From assembly GCA_002245855.1 (NCBI GenBank), contig NOUX01000003.1:124001-188000 (forward strand): DNA of 64,000 nucleotides. The letters are read 5' to 3'. Position numbers and translations under genes: made by a program. Within the stretch, counting starts at the first letter, position 1, and every line of letters begins with the position of its first letter. A model generated the notes under the pieces. That model was not told where the DNA came from. It made no database searches and was given only the letters and a program-made list of their open reading frames with translations. The DNA is from Sphingobacterium cellulitidis (lineage in GTDB: Bacteria > Bacteroidota > Bacteroidia > Sphingobacteriales > Sphingobacteriaceae). Below are positions 27,605 to 36,182 of this stretch, in pieces.

Positions 27605-28240
27605 TCGGAGGTATTGGCTCAGCCCCACAATTCCCGCACTCCATCCATGAGCCATCCCTTGATGGGGGAGGCTTCATACAAATCAAAGCCCGTTCGCTGT
27701 GCTCACTATGTTTTGTTGTTTTTGAAGGAGTCGGAGGGATTGGCTCAGCCCCACAATTCCCGCACTCTATCCCTGAGCCATCCCTTGATGAGGGGAGGCT
27801 TCATACAAATCAAAGCTCGTTCGCTGTGCTCACTATGTTTTGTTGTTTTTGAAGGAGGACGGAGGGATTGGCTCAGCCCCACAATTCCCGCGCTCTATCC
27901 CTGAGCCATCCCTTGTTGGGGGAGGCTTCATACAAATCAAAGCCCGTTCGCTGTGCTCACTATGTTTTGTTGTTTTTGAAGGAAATCGGAGGGATTGGCT
28001 CAGCCCCACAATTCCCGCGATCCATCCCTGAGCCATCCCTTGATGAGGGGAGGCTTCATACAAATCAAAGCCCGTTCGCTGCGCTCACTATGCTTTGCTG
28101 TTTTTGAAGGAGGACGGAGGGATTGGCTCAGCCCCACAATTCCCGCACTCCATCCCTGAGCCATCCCTTGATGGGGGAGGCTTCATACAAATCAAAGCCC
28201 GTTCGCTGTGCTCACTATGTTTTGTTGCTTTTGAAGAATT
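27605..28240 (+). repeat. Five-unit tandem array of about 127 bp
   Basis: Units align on ATTGGCTCAGCCCC at 27613, 27739, 27867, 27994 and 28122 (spacing 126-128 bp). Each unit can form a 12-bp stem, GGGATtGGCTCAG with CTGAGCCATCCC (one bulged T), then CAAATCAAAGCCCGTTCGCT and TTTTGTTGTTTTTGAAG. The outer parts of that second segment match, in inverted orientation, the flanks of the tRNA-Ser terminator at 28261-28310. Open frames within the array are by-products of repetition. No unit has spacer variation of the CRISPR kind. Confidence 0.85.
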
Positions 28241-28267
28241 TGCTCAAACAAGTTTGGCAAAATTCTT

Positions 28268-28300
28268 CAAAAACAACAAAACCTCGCTATTGCGAGGCTT
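28268..28300 (-). terminator. Terminator of tRNA-Ser
   Basis: On the minus strand GCCTCGC-AATA-GCGAGGT is followed by TTTGTTGTTTTT, 10 nt after the tRNA 3' end. Confidence 0.75.
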
Positions 28301-28309
28301 TGATTTGTT

Positions 28310-28397
28310 TGGCGGAGAGTGAGGGATTCGAACCCCCGAACCTGTGACAGTTAACGGTTTTCAAGACCGCCGCATTCGACCACTCTGCCAACTCTCC
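28310..28397 (-). tRNA. tRNA-Ser(UGA)
   Basis: The minus strand reads GGAGAGTTGGCAGAGTGG at the 5' end, with a 7-bp acceptor stem closing with ACTCTCC and discriminator G. The anticodon loop CTTGAAA gives anticodon UGA. A long variable arm (AACTGTCACAGGTT region) and the T-arm GGGGGTTCGAATCCC identify a class II serine tRNA. CCA is encoded at 28312-28310. Confidence 0.96.
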
Positions 28398-28401
28398 GCG
28401 A

Positions 28402-28433
28402 CAAAAGTAGAAATTTTTATACGCTCTCCAAAA
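28402..28433 (-). promoter_or_regulatory. tRNA-Ser promoter
   Basis: On the minus strand TTTTG (28433-28429), 19 bp, then TACTTTTG (28409-28402), matching the Bacteroidota TTG-N19/20-TAnnTTTG consensus. It ends 5 nt before the tRNA 5' base. Confidence 0.6.
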
Positions 28434-28580
28434 CTTAATTATTAGTAGCCTGAAAATGAGCCCGATTATTTTTATTACAGCCGTTTTTAACCCGTTATTC
28501 CGTTAAAAACCCCTAAATTTATTTACAACATTTACTTTTTTACTTATTAATGCCGACTTTAGCATAAAGTCATTTTCAGC

Positions 28581-29435
28581 ATGAAAAAATTCATTGTCCT
28601 CCTATTTTCATTATTCAATATCGCCCTTGCACAAAAATCAAATCTTGCTTTTGAAACCAAATTTTATGATGCTGAAGACCAATGGGTCGTTTTCAATAAA
28701 AATGATAAACAAAATACCTATGCCCTAGGATTTATTTACATGGATCCGCAAAAGGGATATACCTACAAGTATGAAGGCGAACTGGAATATAAAAACAATA
28801 AATTCCATAAAATTCCTAGACTCGATACCTCTTCAAATATTATGGTAAGACTAGACCCAAATACTTTTGATGTCCTGCCGCTGAATAATGAACAAATAAA
28901 ATACCTTCAACTGAATCCACAACCTGAATGGTTGAAACCGTATAAGGAAAATAGTGATTTCCTGCAGAACCGGGTGCAAAGAGCATCTTTGATGAATGGG
29001 GCAGGAGCTAGCATCAAGGCCCTACCAATTCTCCAAAAAGCATATCAGGAAGATCCGCATTTTCCAGGATTGGAATTTGAATTGGGATATGCCTATAATG
29101 CAACAGGAAGCTTCTATAAGGCTGTTATTGTTTTGAATAAAGCCATAGAAAATAACCCTAGCAATTTCTGGTATTATAGGGAACTCGGTTTCTCCTTAAA
29201 ACACTTGAATAATCTTCCCGAAGCCGAAAAAGTATATAGAAAAGGAATTGAACTCGCATCTGATAAAACTCAAATTGCAGAAATGGCCATCAATATGGCG
29301 CAAAGTTATTTTCATGCCAAGGACAAACCCAAATTTGATGAATGGAAAGTCATCGTTGTCCAAAATTCTGAACCTGACTCTCAATACCGTGCTTATCTAA
29401 ACTATTATGAAGAAAATTGGTATAGAGACCGTTGA
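28581..29435 (+). CDS. Exported TPR-repeat protein
   Basis: A 284-residue protein with a signal peptide (MKKFIVLLFSLFNIALAQ) and tetratricopeptide repeats. An N-terminal domain of about 120 residues (FYDAEDQWVVFNKNDKQNTY and on) has no recognised family. TPR-like helices follow from about 140 to 250: ALPILQKAYQEDPHFPGLEF, AVIVLNKAIENNPSNFWYYR, AEKVYRKGIELASDKTQIAE. It probably acts in protein-protein contacts in the periplasm. It is followed after 26 nt by the YfiT-like gene, perhaps in one operon. Confidence 0.82.
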   Translation: MKKFIVLLFSLFNIALAQKSNLAFETKFYDAEDQWVVFNKNDKQNTYALGFIYMDPQKGYTYKYEGELEYKNNKFHKIPRLDTSSNIMVRLDPNTFDVLPLNNEQIKYLQLNPQPEWLKPYKENSDFLQNRVQRASLMNGAGASIKALPILQKAYQEDPHFPGLEFELGYAYNATGSFYKAVIVLNKAIENNPSNFWYYRELGFSLKHLNNLPEAEKVYRKGIELASDKTQIAEMAINMAQSYFHAKDKPKFDEWKVIVVQNSEPDSQYRAYLNYYEENWYRDR

Positions 29436-29461
29436 TATAATACCTTATAACCAAAATAATC

Positions 29462-29992
29462 ATGTTAAAAGACCAACTTGAAAAACTTAGATATCCAATT
29501 GGAAAATTCAGCCAACCTGAACATATCAATCAGGAAACCATCGACTCCTGGATAAAAACGATTGCCAAATTCCCTGAATACCTGCGTAATGAAATTCAAA
29601 AATTACAGGATAAAGATTTTGAATTGACGTATCGGGAAGATGGCTGGACCATCAGACAGTTAATCCACCACTGTGCAGATAGTCATATGAATAGTTTTAT
29701 TCGTTTTAAACTGGCCTTGACTGAGGATACTCCTACCATAAAAACTTATAAGGAAGATCTATGGGCAAATTTGCCTGACAGTAATATGCCAATTGAAAGC
29801 TCCATGAAAATTTTGGATGGATTACACCAACGTTGGGCAACACTATTATCAAACCTTTCCCAACAGGATTTGAAAAAACAATTTCGTAATCCTGAATCCA
29901 ATAAAACGATTAGTATTGAAACTGCCATAGGAATTTATGCTTGGCATTGTAATCATCATCTTACCCATATTATCAATGCAAAAAAGCTATAG
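29462..29992 (+). CDS. YfiT-type DinB-fold protein (putative bacillithiol transferase)
   Basis: A 176-residue DinB/YfiT four-helix metal protein. LEKLRYPIGKF at the N-terminus is a hallmark of the YfiT clade. Metal ligands are a His in the LIHHCADSHMNSFIRFKLAL segment and the pair in AWHCNHHLTHI. Family members are described as bacillithiol transferases that conjugate the thiol to electrophiles. This agrees with BshB1 at 1949, but activity is inferred. Confidence 0.87.
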   Translation: MLKDQLEKLRYPIGKFSQPEHINQETIDSWIKTIAKFPEYLRNEIQKLQDKDFELTYREDGWTIRQLIHHCADSHMNSFIRFKLALTEDTPTIKTYKEDLWANLPDSNMPIESSMKILDGLHQRWATLLSNLSQQDLKKQFRNPESNKTISIETAIGIYAWHCNHHLTHIINAKKL

Positions 29993-30057
29993 ATAAGCTT
30001 GAAATCCTGCATAATTCTAATAAATTCAGTAAATTTAAGAATCAAAACTATCTAATA

Positions 30058-30678
30058 ATGGAACAAATAACCCTTTTCAAAAGTGCTAGTCAAGCAATTG
30101 ATAACCTAGATAATGGTGGTCAATTCTATAATATTTTTACTAAAGCTGATGATGACCTTATTTCTCAATCAGAAGTGTCAAAAGTGGCCGGAGCAAGCCT
30201 ACAGAAACAAAAGGCTGTATTGTTTTTAAATCTGGCAATGTCCAAATTATCAGCTAGGGAACAACAGGAAATTGAAGGGAGATTCGATGATAAACTTTCT
30301 GATAATTTCCAGAAATATAATCCGCAATCAATAAACTCTAATGCTGAATTAGAATCCTTGGATGCTGGAACTGGAGTGATTATTAGTGGTACCCCTCGAA
30401 AAATCGAAGGCGAAGGTATCATTAGTGGTTTTATCTCTATTCCCGTGATTGATGTTTTTACATTAATCCCAATCAGTGAGACTTATATAGTTTATGAAAT
30501 TAAAGATGAAGTATCCGGAGAGGCTGTCCTTGTGGCACATGATAAAGACGCAGGCTTATTGCCTGAATCTCCAATTAAAATTGCCGGAGTTATCAAACAA
30601 TTTCAATTAACGCAAGAAGATGAAAGTGATTTCCAAAAATTTATCGAAGTAGATTTTTATACGGAAAATATTGGGTAA
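30058..30678 (+). CDS. Hypothetical cytoplasmic protein
   Basis: A 206-residue protein I do not recognise. The first half is helical (ASLQKQKAVLFLNLAMSKLS, AREQQEIEGRFDDKLSDNF); the second half is beta-rich (GVIISGTPRKIEGEGIISGF, SETYIVYEIKDEVSG). It has no signal peptide or TM span. It is a single gene ended by a strong hairpin, and it converges with the polysaccharide locus. Confidence 0.7.
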   Translation: MEQITLFKSASQAIDNLDNGGQFYNIFTKADDDLISQSEVSKVAGASLQKQKAVLFLNLAMSKLSAREQQEIEGRFDDKLSDNFQKYNPQSINSNAELESLDAGTGVIISGTPRKIEGEGIISGFISIPVIDVFTLIPISETYIVYEIKDEVSGEAVLVAHDKDAGLLPESPIKIAGVIKQFQLTQEDESDFQKFIEVDFYTENIG

Positions 30679-30707
30679 ACCTTATCCCAATTATATGGTA
30701 TTTCAAT

Positions 30708-30737
30708 AATAAGAGCGACAATTTTGTCGCTCTTATT
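30708..30737. terminator. Bidirectional terminator at the end of the polysaccharide locus
   Basis: AATAAGAGCGACA and TGTCGCTCTTATT form a perfect 13-bp stem with an ATTT loop, between convergent genes. Confidence 0.85.
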
Positions 30738-30768
30738 CATTATTTAAATTAAATTATGCAAGATTATC

Positions 30769-33051
30769 TTAGTCTATCAATTCAAATTCTGCTTCTTGAA
30801 CATCCCTCGAATTGGTTCCTATATAAACCTTAAACTTCCCAGGTTCTGAAATAAAATCAAGCTTTTGATTGTAAAATTTTAAATCTTCTTCACTGATTTC
30901 AAACTCAACGGTTTTCGATGTTCCCTTCTCTATCCATACTTTTTGAAATCCTTTCAATTCTTTAACTGGTCTGGTTTGTGATGCAACCAAGTCCTGAATA
31001 TATAATTGAACCACTTCCTCACCATTATACTGCCCATTATTTTTGACCTGAACAGTAATTTTAAGCTTATCTGATTTATTTATTGTTGCCTTCTCCAATT
31101 TCAAGGGACTATACTCAAATTCAGTATAGCTTAATCCAAATCCAAATGGATATAAAGGTTCATTGCTCACATCTAGGTAATTGGATCTAAATTTCTGGAA
31201 CCATGCTGATTTTGCTAATGGACGACCTGTATTTTTCTCGCTGTAGTACATTGGTAATTGTCCTACATTCTGCGGAAATGTTGCCGGTAATTTTCCTGAT
31301 GGATTTACATCCCCAAAGAGTACATCCGCAACTGCTTTTCCGGTTTCCGTTCCCCCAAACCATACATTGAGAATGGCTGGAACATGTTCTTGTTCCCAAG
31401 TTAGGGTTAATGGTCTTCCAGCAAATAATACCAAAACTACGGGTTTACCTGTCTTTACCAAGGCTTCCAATAATCGTTTTTGGCTCTCCGGTATATTTAA
31501 ATCAGTACGACTTGAGCTTTCTCCGCTCATCTCAGAACTCTCACCCAAGGCTGCTACGATTACTTCCGCATTCTTGCTAACTTCCAAGGCCTCTGCAATA
31601 ATTGCTTCAGATGAACGATTATCACGAGGAATGCTACGCCCAAACATGGTGGAACGCTCTTGTAATGCAGGATCATCCGTCAAATTTGCCCCCAAGTGTG
31701 TCACAATATCCACTTTATCACCAAGTACTGAACGCATTCCTTCAACAAGTGATTGTGTATTTTCTAAATCAGCACTCACACTCCAGGTTCCCGGCATATT
31801 TGCCCCTGTATTTGCTAATGGACCTACTACAGCAACTGTACCCTGTTTTTTTAATGGTAGTGTATGGTTGGCATTCTTTAATAAGACAAATGATTTCCCG
31901 GCAGCTTCTCTTGCCAATTTTAAATGAGCTGGAGTTAATAGCTCTTTCTTTGCTCGATCTTCATCACAATATTTGAAAGGATCTTCAAATAACCCTAATC
32001 TATATTTTGCTTCTAGAACATAGCGACATGCTCGATTGATTTCTTCTTCTGAAACTTTCCCTTCATCCAATGATTTCTTTAAGGTGGTCAAGAAGCCTTC
32101 TCCCACCATATCCATATCCACTCCGGCCTTCAAGGAAAGTTCTGATACTTTCTGAAGATCACCAAGACCGTGGTCTATTAATTCATTGACAGCTGTATAA
32201 TCTGTTACGACCAAACCGTTGAAGTTCCAATCTTTACGCAATAAATCTGTCAATAACCAATGGTTTGCGCTTGCAGGAACTCCGTTGATATCATTGAAGG
32301 AAGTCATCACAGACATCGCTCCAGCATCAAGGGCTGCTTTATATGGAGGTAAATATTCATTGTACATCCTATGTAAACTCATATCCGTCGTATTATAATC
32401 TCGACCGGATTCGGCCGCTCCATATAAGGCAAAATGCTTTACACAAGCCATCAAGGTGTTATTTTTACTTAAATCATCGCCTTGATAGCCCAAAACCATT
32501 TCTTTGGCGATACGAGAACTCAAATAGGTATCCTCACCACTTCCTTCTGAAATTCTTCCCCAACGTGCATCCCTGGAAATATCAACCATAGGGGAAAAGG
32601 TCCAATTTAATCCATCTGCTGAAGCTTCCGTAGCTGCTACACGGGCGGTTTTCTGAATCAAATTCATGTCCCATGTTGCTGCCAATCCCAATGGAATCGG
32701 AAAAATAGTCTTATATCCATGAATAACATCCATCCCAAAGATGATTGGAATTTTTAACCTCGATTGATTCACTGCTAATTCCTGGGCTTTCCGGATTCTG
32801 GAAGGGGAGGTCATGCTAAAAATTCCTCCGATATTTCCCGCTTTAATCTTTGACTCTACATCTGTTGATACAACAGAACCCGTTGTCGCCTCGCCTGCAG
32901 TTACCAAATTCAATTGACCAATTTTTTCCTCAATCGTCATTTTCCCCATCAATTCATCAATGAATTTTCCCATCTTCTGGTCTGCTTGAGCAAATACCAT
33001 ATGACTGCTGAAAATTAGTCCTGCACAGATGATGTTTCTAATTAATCTCAT
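30769..33051 (-). CDS. bglX: GH3 beta-glucosidase (BglX type), exported
   Basis: A 760-residue family GH3 beta-glucosidase with a signal peptide ending HMVFAQA. The N-terminal TIM barrel has PIIFGMDVIHGYKTIFPIPL, the sugar-binding KHF and the nucleophile Asp284 in GLVVTDYTAV. The alpha/beta sandwich (AVVGPLANTGANMPGTWSV) and the fibronectin-III-like C-terminal domain (YPFGFGLSYTEFEYS, QLYIQDLVASQTRPVKELKG) are complete. The ATG at 33051 is preferred over a TTG at 33060. It is the last gene of the locus and probably trims gluco-oligosaccharides from the two upstream endo-acting enzymes. Confidence 0.93.
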   Translation of the reverse strand: MRLIRNIICAGLIFSSHMVFAQADQKMGKFIDELMGKMTIEEKIGQLNLVTAGEATTGSVVSTDVESKIKAGNIGGIFSMTSPSRIRKAQELAVNQSRLKIPIIFGMDVIHGYKTIFPIPLGLAATWDMNLIQKTARVAATEASADGLNWTFSPMVDISRDARWGRISEGSGEDTYLSSRIAKEMVLGYQGDDLSKNNTLMACVKHFALYGAAESGRDYNTTDMSLHRMYNEYLPPYKAALDAGAMSVMTSFNDINGVPASANHWLLTDLLRKDWNFNGLVVTDYTAVNELIDHGLGDLQKVSELSLKAGVDMDMVGEGFLTTLKKSLDEGKVSEEEINRACRYVLEAKYRLGLFEDPFKYCDEDRAKKELLTPAHLKLAREAAGKSFVLLKNANHTLPLKKQGTVAVVGPLANTGANMPGTWSVSADLENTQSLVEGMRSVLGDKVDIVTHLGANLTDDPALQERSTMFGRSIPRDNRSSEAIIAEALEVSKNAEVIVAALGESSEMSGESSSRTDLNIPESQKRLLEALVKTGKPVVLVLFAGRPLTLTWEQEHVPAILNVWFGGTETGKAVADVLFGDVNPSGKLPATFPQNVGQLPMYYSEKNTGRPLAKSAWFQKFRSNYLDVSNEPLYPFGFGLSYTEFEYSPLKLEKATINKSDKLKITVQVKNNGQYNGEEVVQLYIQDLVASQTRPVKELKGFQKVWIEKGTSKTVEFEISEEDLKFYNQKLDFISEPGKFKVYIGTNSRDVQEAEFELID

Positions 33052-33064
33052 TCTCTTCAATTCT

Positions 33065-33092
33065 AAAAACTCAGCCCATTGCTGAGCTGAGT
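33065..33092 (-). terminator. Terminator-like hairpin (attenuator) before bglX
   Basis: On the minus strand CTCAGC-AATGG-GCTGAG is followed by TTTTTAGAA, only about 15 nt before the bglX ATG. A second, overlapping pairing (ACTCAGC with GCTGAGT) is possible. It could lower bglX expression relative to the upstream genes. Confidence 0.55.
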
Positions 33093-33111
33093 AACTATTT
33101 CTAACTATTAA

Positions 33112-34482
33112 CTATTTCAGATTGGGACTCTGAAATCCTAATTTCTTCAATCCAGATTGTATCTCTGGTGCCTGCATAAACAAGTTCCAGATTAATCCAG
33201 ATCGGTAATTTTCCATCATCACGACGATCGGCCCTTGGTCAATCGCTAAATATCGTTGGGGAAACCAATTCTCGGTTTCACTGTAAGCATCATAAAAACC
33301 ATATTTTCCCCATACTTTATCGCCAAGCTGGTTGAATAAGTATCTGGCAAATGCCATACTTTCCTTCGGCGTATATGGAGTAGAAGATAGGGCAGCTGTA
33401 GGACTAATAACGGATTTATCATTGTCTGGATGATGTGCATCATACCCTTTTATAGAATAAGATGCTGTCCAACCCCAACCTTTGTCCGATCCATAGCCTT
33501 TATATTTATTCGGGTTCTCATCGGCATAGGCAATATTGATCTTAGCATGATTGACTACCACTTCTCCATAATCTACATAGGCATCTTTTAAACCAGTTGG
33601 ATTTAATCCTAAGAAGGAGTAATGCGCCCAAAATAAAGGACCTACCTGACCTTCTTTGGCATTGTGTTTTACCCCAATTGGAATATTGAATTTCTTTAAA
33701 TCGGATTTTATCTTACCATTTCTTGCCCAGCCTTGATTGTAAACTGCTGTGTCAATTGGATGAGTAGGTGAGGAACCGGCTAAAACATAGGTTACCAAAC
33801 ATTCATCATAACCTTGAATCGGATGGTTCATGCCGAAATCATGCGTAGGACTCCAGTGCCATAATAAAACATTCTTGCCATTGGTATAATGGTTCCAATC
33901 AACAGACTTCCAAAGCTCGTCTGCCTTCTTTGCAATTGATTTTTGTTCCTCAGACCCGTTCTTCAGGTATTCCCGAACAACGATTAGTGATTGAGCTAAA
34001 AATGCTGTTTCCACGAGGTCACCACCATTATCCTTCTCACTAAAGGCTTTAACCTTTCCTGTATCGCCATGATACCAATGGGACCAAGCTCCTTTAAAAC
34101 GTGGTATTTTCCCAAGAAAATCCATAATATGGTTTAATCGGTCTTCACCTTCCTTTTTACTGATGTATCCTCGTTCCATACCGACCACTAATCCCATGAT
34201 TCCAAATCCGCTACCGCCAATGGTAACGACATTTTCGTCATTCTCAGGATAAACCCCATCAATATGAATCCTTTCTCTCGCCAAACCCGAATTCGGTTCA
34301 GCCCCCTCCCAAAAGTATTGAAAGGTTTGTGCCTGAATTTTGTTCATCAAGGAATCATTGGATAAGGAAACACTATCCGCTGAAATACTGTCTTTTTGGT
34401 TTTCCCCTTTTTGAGTGTTCTGACAGGATGATAACCCTGTTGCAGCTAGTAATAATGCAATTGTTAGTGTCTGTAGCTTCAT
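33112..34482 (-). CDS. PF10091 (GH144-type) glucanase lipoprotein, copy 2
   Basis: A 456-residue lipoprotein (MKLQTLTIALLLAATGLSSC, lipobox Cys20) with one PF10091 domain. This Pfam family is labelled glucoamylase, but CAZy family GH144 from it contains endo-beta-1,2-glucanases. Conserved parts are QTFQYFWEGAEPNSGLARER, GGSGFGIMGLVVGMERGYIS and GGDLVETAFLAQSLIVVREY. Further on are NVLLWHWSPTHDFGMNHPIQ and YDAYSETENWFPQRYLAIDQ. It lies 3 nt from its paralogue upstream. Outer-membrane attachment is likely. Confidence 0.85.
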   Translation of the reverse strand: MKLQTLTIALLLAATGLSSCQNTQKGENQKDSISADSVSLSNDSLMNKIQAQTFQYFWEGAEPNSGLARERIHIDGVYPENDENVVTIGGSGFGIMGLVVGMERGYISKKEGEDRLNHIMDFLGKIPRFKGAWSHWYHGDTGKVKAFSEKDNGGDLVETAFLAQSLIVVREYLKNGSEEQKSIAKKADELWKSVDWNHYTNGKNVLLWHWSPTHDFGMNHPIQGYDECLVTYVLAGSSPTHPIDTAVYNQGWARNGKIKSDLKKFNIPIGVKHNAKEGQVGPLFWAHYSFLGLNPTGLKDAYVDYGEVVVNHAKINIAYADENPNKYKGYGSDKGWGWTASYSIKGYDAHHPDNDKSVISPTAALSSTPYTPKESMAFARYLFNQLGDKVWGKYGFYDAYSETENWFPQRYLAIDQGPIVVMMENYRSGLIWNLFMQAPEIQSGLKKLGFQSPNLK

Positions 34483-34485
34483 ATA

Positions 34486-36123
34486 TTAAATGTTTGGAGA
34501 AGTAAATCCTAATTTTTTTAATCCATTTTTAACTTCTGGACTTTTCATCAATAAGTTCCAGATTAATTTGCTGCGATGATTTTCAATACCAATGATAATT
34601 GGTCCCTGATTAATCGAAATAAAGCTTTCTGCAAACCAGGCTTGATCTAAGGAAAATCCATCCTTAAAACCATATTGCCCCCATAAACGGTCTCCCAGCT
34701 TATAATAAAAAAACTCTAATGCCTCTTTTGATTCTTTTGGAGTAAATGCCATGGAAGTTAATGCCGCAGTAGGGCTAATTATCCCAAGGTCATTACTTGC
34801 AGACATCGCTGAATAACCATTTGGAATATCTCCCGCTGTTAATCCCCAATTGGATGAAGAATATCCATAATATCCCTTCGGATTGGAAATACAATATGCT
34901 CTGTTGATTAAGGTCTGATTCTTAACCTGTTCTTCATAATCAGCATAGGCATCTTTCAACCCAATTGGATTGATCCCTAAAAAACTATATTGTGCAGTAA
35001 ACAGTGGTCCGCCTTGGTCTGGCCCTAAGGGTAAAACTAAATTGAAAAAACTCTTCCCATTCTTGAATTGACCATTTCTTGCCCAACCTTCGTCATAAAC
35101 CTTTTTCTCAATACCATGTTGACTACTTCCTGCAGCTAATACATAGGTAATCAAGGATTCGTTCCATCCCTGGATTTTTAGATTCATTTCCCAGGCATTA
35201 CTAGGACTCCAATGCCAAAACAAAACGTTCTGCCCATTTTGAAAAAAATTCCATTCTACAGCTTGATACATTGCATTGATGTCCGCAGTGACTGTTGCAT
35301 CCTGAAAATACTCTCTAGCAACAAATAATCCTTGAAAAAGGAGGGAAGTTTCTACCAGATCTGCGCCATTATCCTTAGTGCTGAAGGGCTGCGTTTTTCC
35401 AGTGGCACCATTATACCAATGGGAAAAGGCTCCATGATATTTATCAGCTGACTTTAAAAAGGTAATTATCTTTTTGGTCCTTGCCAGTCCCTCGGCTTTT
35501 GTGATAAAATTCCGATGAACGGCAGTAACAATAGCCATTAGACCAAATCCGGTTCCTCCGGTAGTAACAGTTTCTGTTGAACTATTTCGCTCTCGGATCA
35601 TCCCTGAGTTAGGATGCGCAAAATCCCAGAAATAACTGAAAGTCTGTTTTTGAACTAAATTCAAAAGCTCTTCCTCAGAAATCCTCTTGAATTTATCAGA
35701 TTGATCAATAGCTGTGTTGAATACAATATTATATTGCTGTTTTAAGCTATTGTTGGAAGTGCTTTTTAAGGAGTTCTTTATTAATATTTCGTACTTGGAT
35801 AAAGCTAAGAGAGGCTTAGAGGGAGTTATGGAAACACTCTTGCCTCCATCAATAAGTTTTACGCTGCTAGCCATGGTTGCCTTATCAGCGTTTAATAACT
35901 GAATTGTTGAAGATAAATCTTGACTAGCAAGAGTTTCATCAAAATCAATGGTTATTTCTGGGCTTAATGCAATGCCTTTGGAATTGATTTGCAAATCTTG
36001 ATTGCCAACCTTTACAGAACTAAGGGCAAAACCAGAATTTGAAGGTTTGTTCGGAGCATCATTCTTGGAACAAGCCAAGAAAAGAAAACTGAACAATACT
36101 ATTGTGGAGTAAAGATTTCTCAT
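34486..36123 (-). CDS. PF10091 (GH144-type) glucanase lipoprotein with N-terminal Ig-like domain, copy 1
   Basis: A 545-residue lipoprotein (LFLACSK, Cys18). Residues about 30-140 form a bacterial Ig-like domain (GIALSPEITIDFDETLASQD, LLALSKYEILIKNSLKST). The PF10091 catalytic domain follows from about 150: KQTFSYFWDFAHPNSGMIRE, VTTGGTGFGLMAIVTAVHR, NGADLVETSLLFQGLFVARE, NVLFWHWSPSNAWEMNLKIQ. The extra Ig-like domain may place the enzyme away from the surface. The family's likely activity is endo-beta-1,2-glucanase, not glucoamylase. Confidence 0.85.
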   Translation of the reverse strand: MRNLYSTIVLFSFLFLACSKNDAPNKPSNSGFALSSVKVGNQDLQINSKGIALSPEITIDFDETLASQDLSSTIQLLNADKATMASSVKLIDGGKSVSITPSKPLLALSKYEILIKNSLKSTSNNSLKQQYNIVFNTAIDQSDKFKRISEEELLNLVQKQTFSYFWDFAHPNSGMIRERNSSTETVTTGGTGFGLMAIVTAVHRNFITKAEGLARTKKIITFLKSADKYHGAFSHWYNGATGKTQPFSTKDNGADLVETSLLFQGLFVAREYFQDATVTADINAMYQAVEWNFFQNGQNVLFWHWSPSNAWEMNLKIQGWNESLITYVLAAGSSQHGIEKKVYDEGWARNGQFKNGKSFFNLVLPLGPDQGGPLFTAQYSFLGINPIGLKDAYADYEEQVKNQTLINRAYCISNPKGYYGYSSSNWGLTAGDIPNGYSAMSASNDLGIISPTAALTSMAFTPKESKEALEFFYYKLGDRLWGQYGFKDGFSLDQAWFAESFISINQGPIIIGIENHRSKLIWNLLMKSPEVKNGLKKLGFTSPNI

Positions 36124-36143
36124 GCTTGAAATTATATAAATAA

Positions 36144-36165
36144 GGGAAGATCAATTGACCTTCCC
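36144..36165 (-). other. Hairpin between susD and the glucanase genes
   Basis: A 9-bp stem with one mismatch, GGGAAGGTC-AATT-GATCTTCCC on the minus strand, without a strong T-tract. It may act as a weak attenuator or mRNA-stabilising hairpin after susC-susD. Confidence 0.45.
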
Positions 36166-36182
36166 TCAAATTGTATGAAAAT

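Noticed and set aside
22959..28240. Possible CRISPR arrays
   Set aside because: Both arrays repeat whole units without unique spacers of constant length, and no cas genes are present.
27614..28347. Several overlapping open frames in the 127-bp array
   Set aside because: They are translations of the same repeat in different frames, have no family resemblance and one runs into the tRNA gene.
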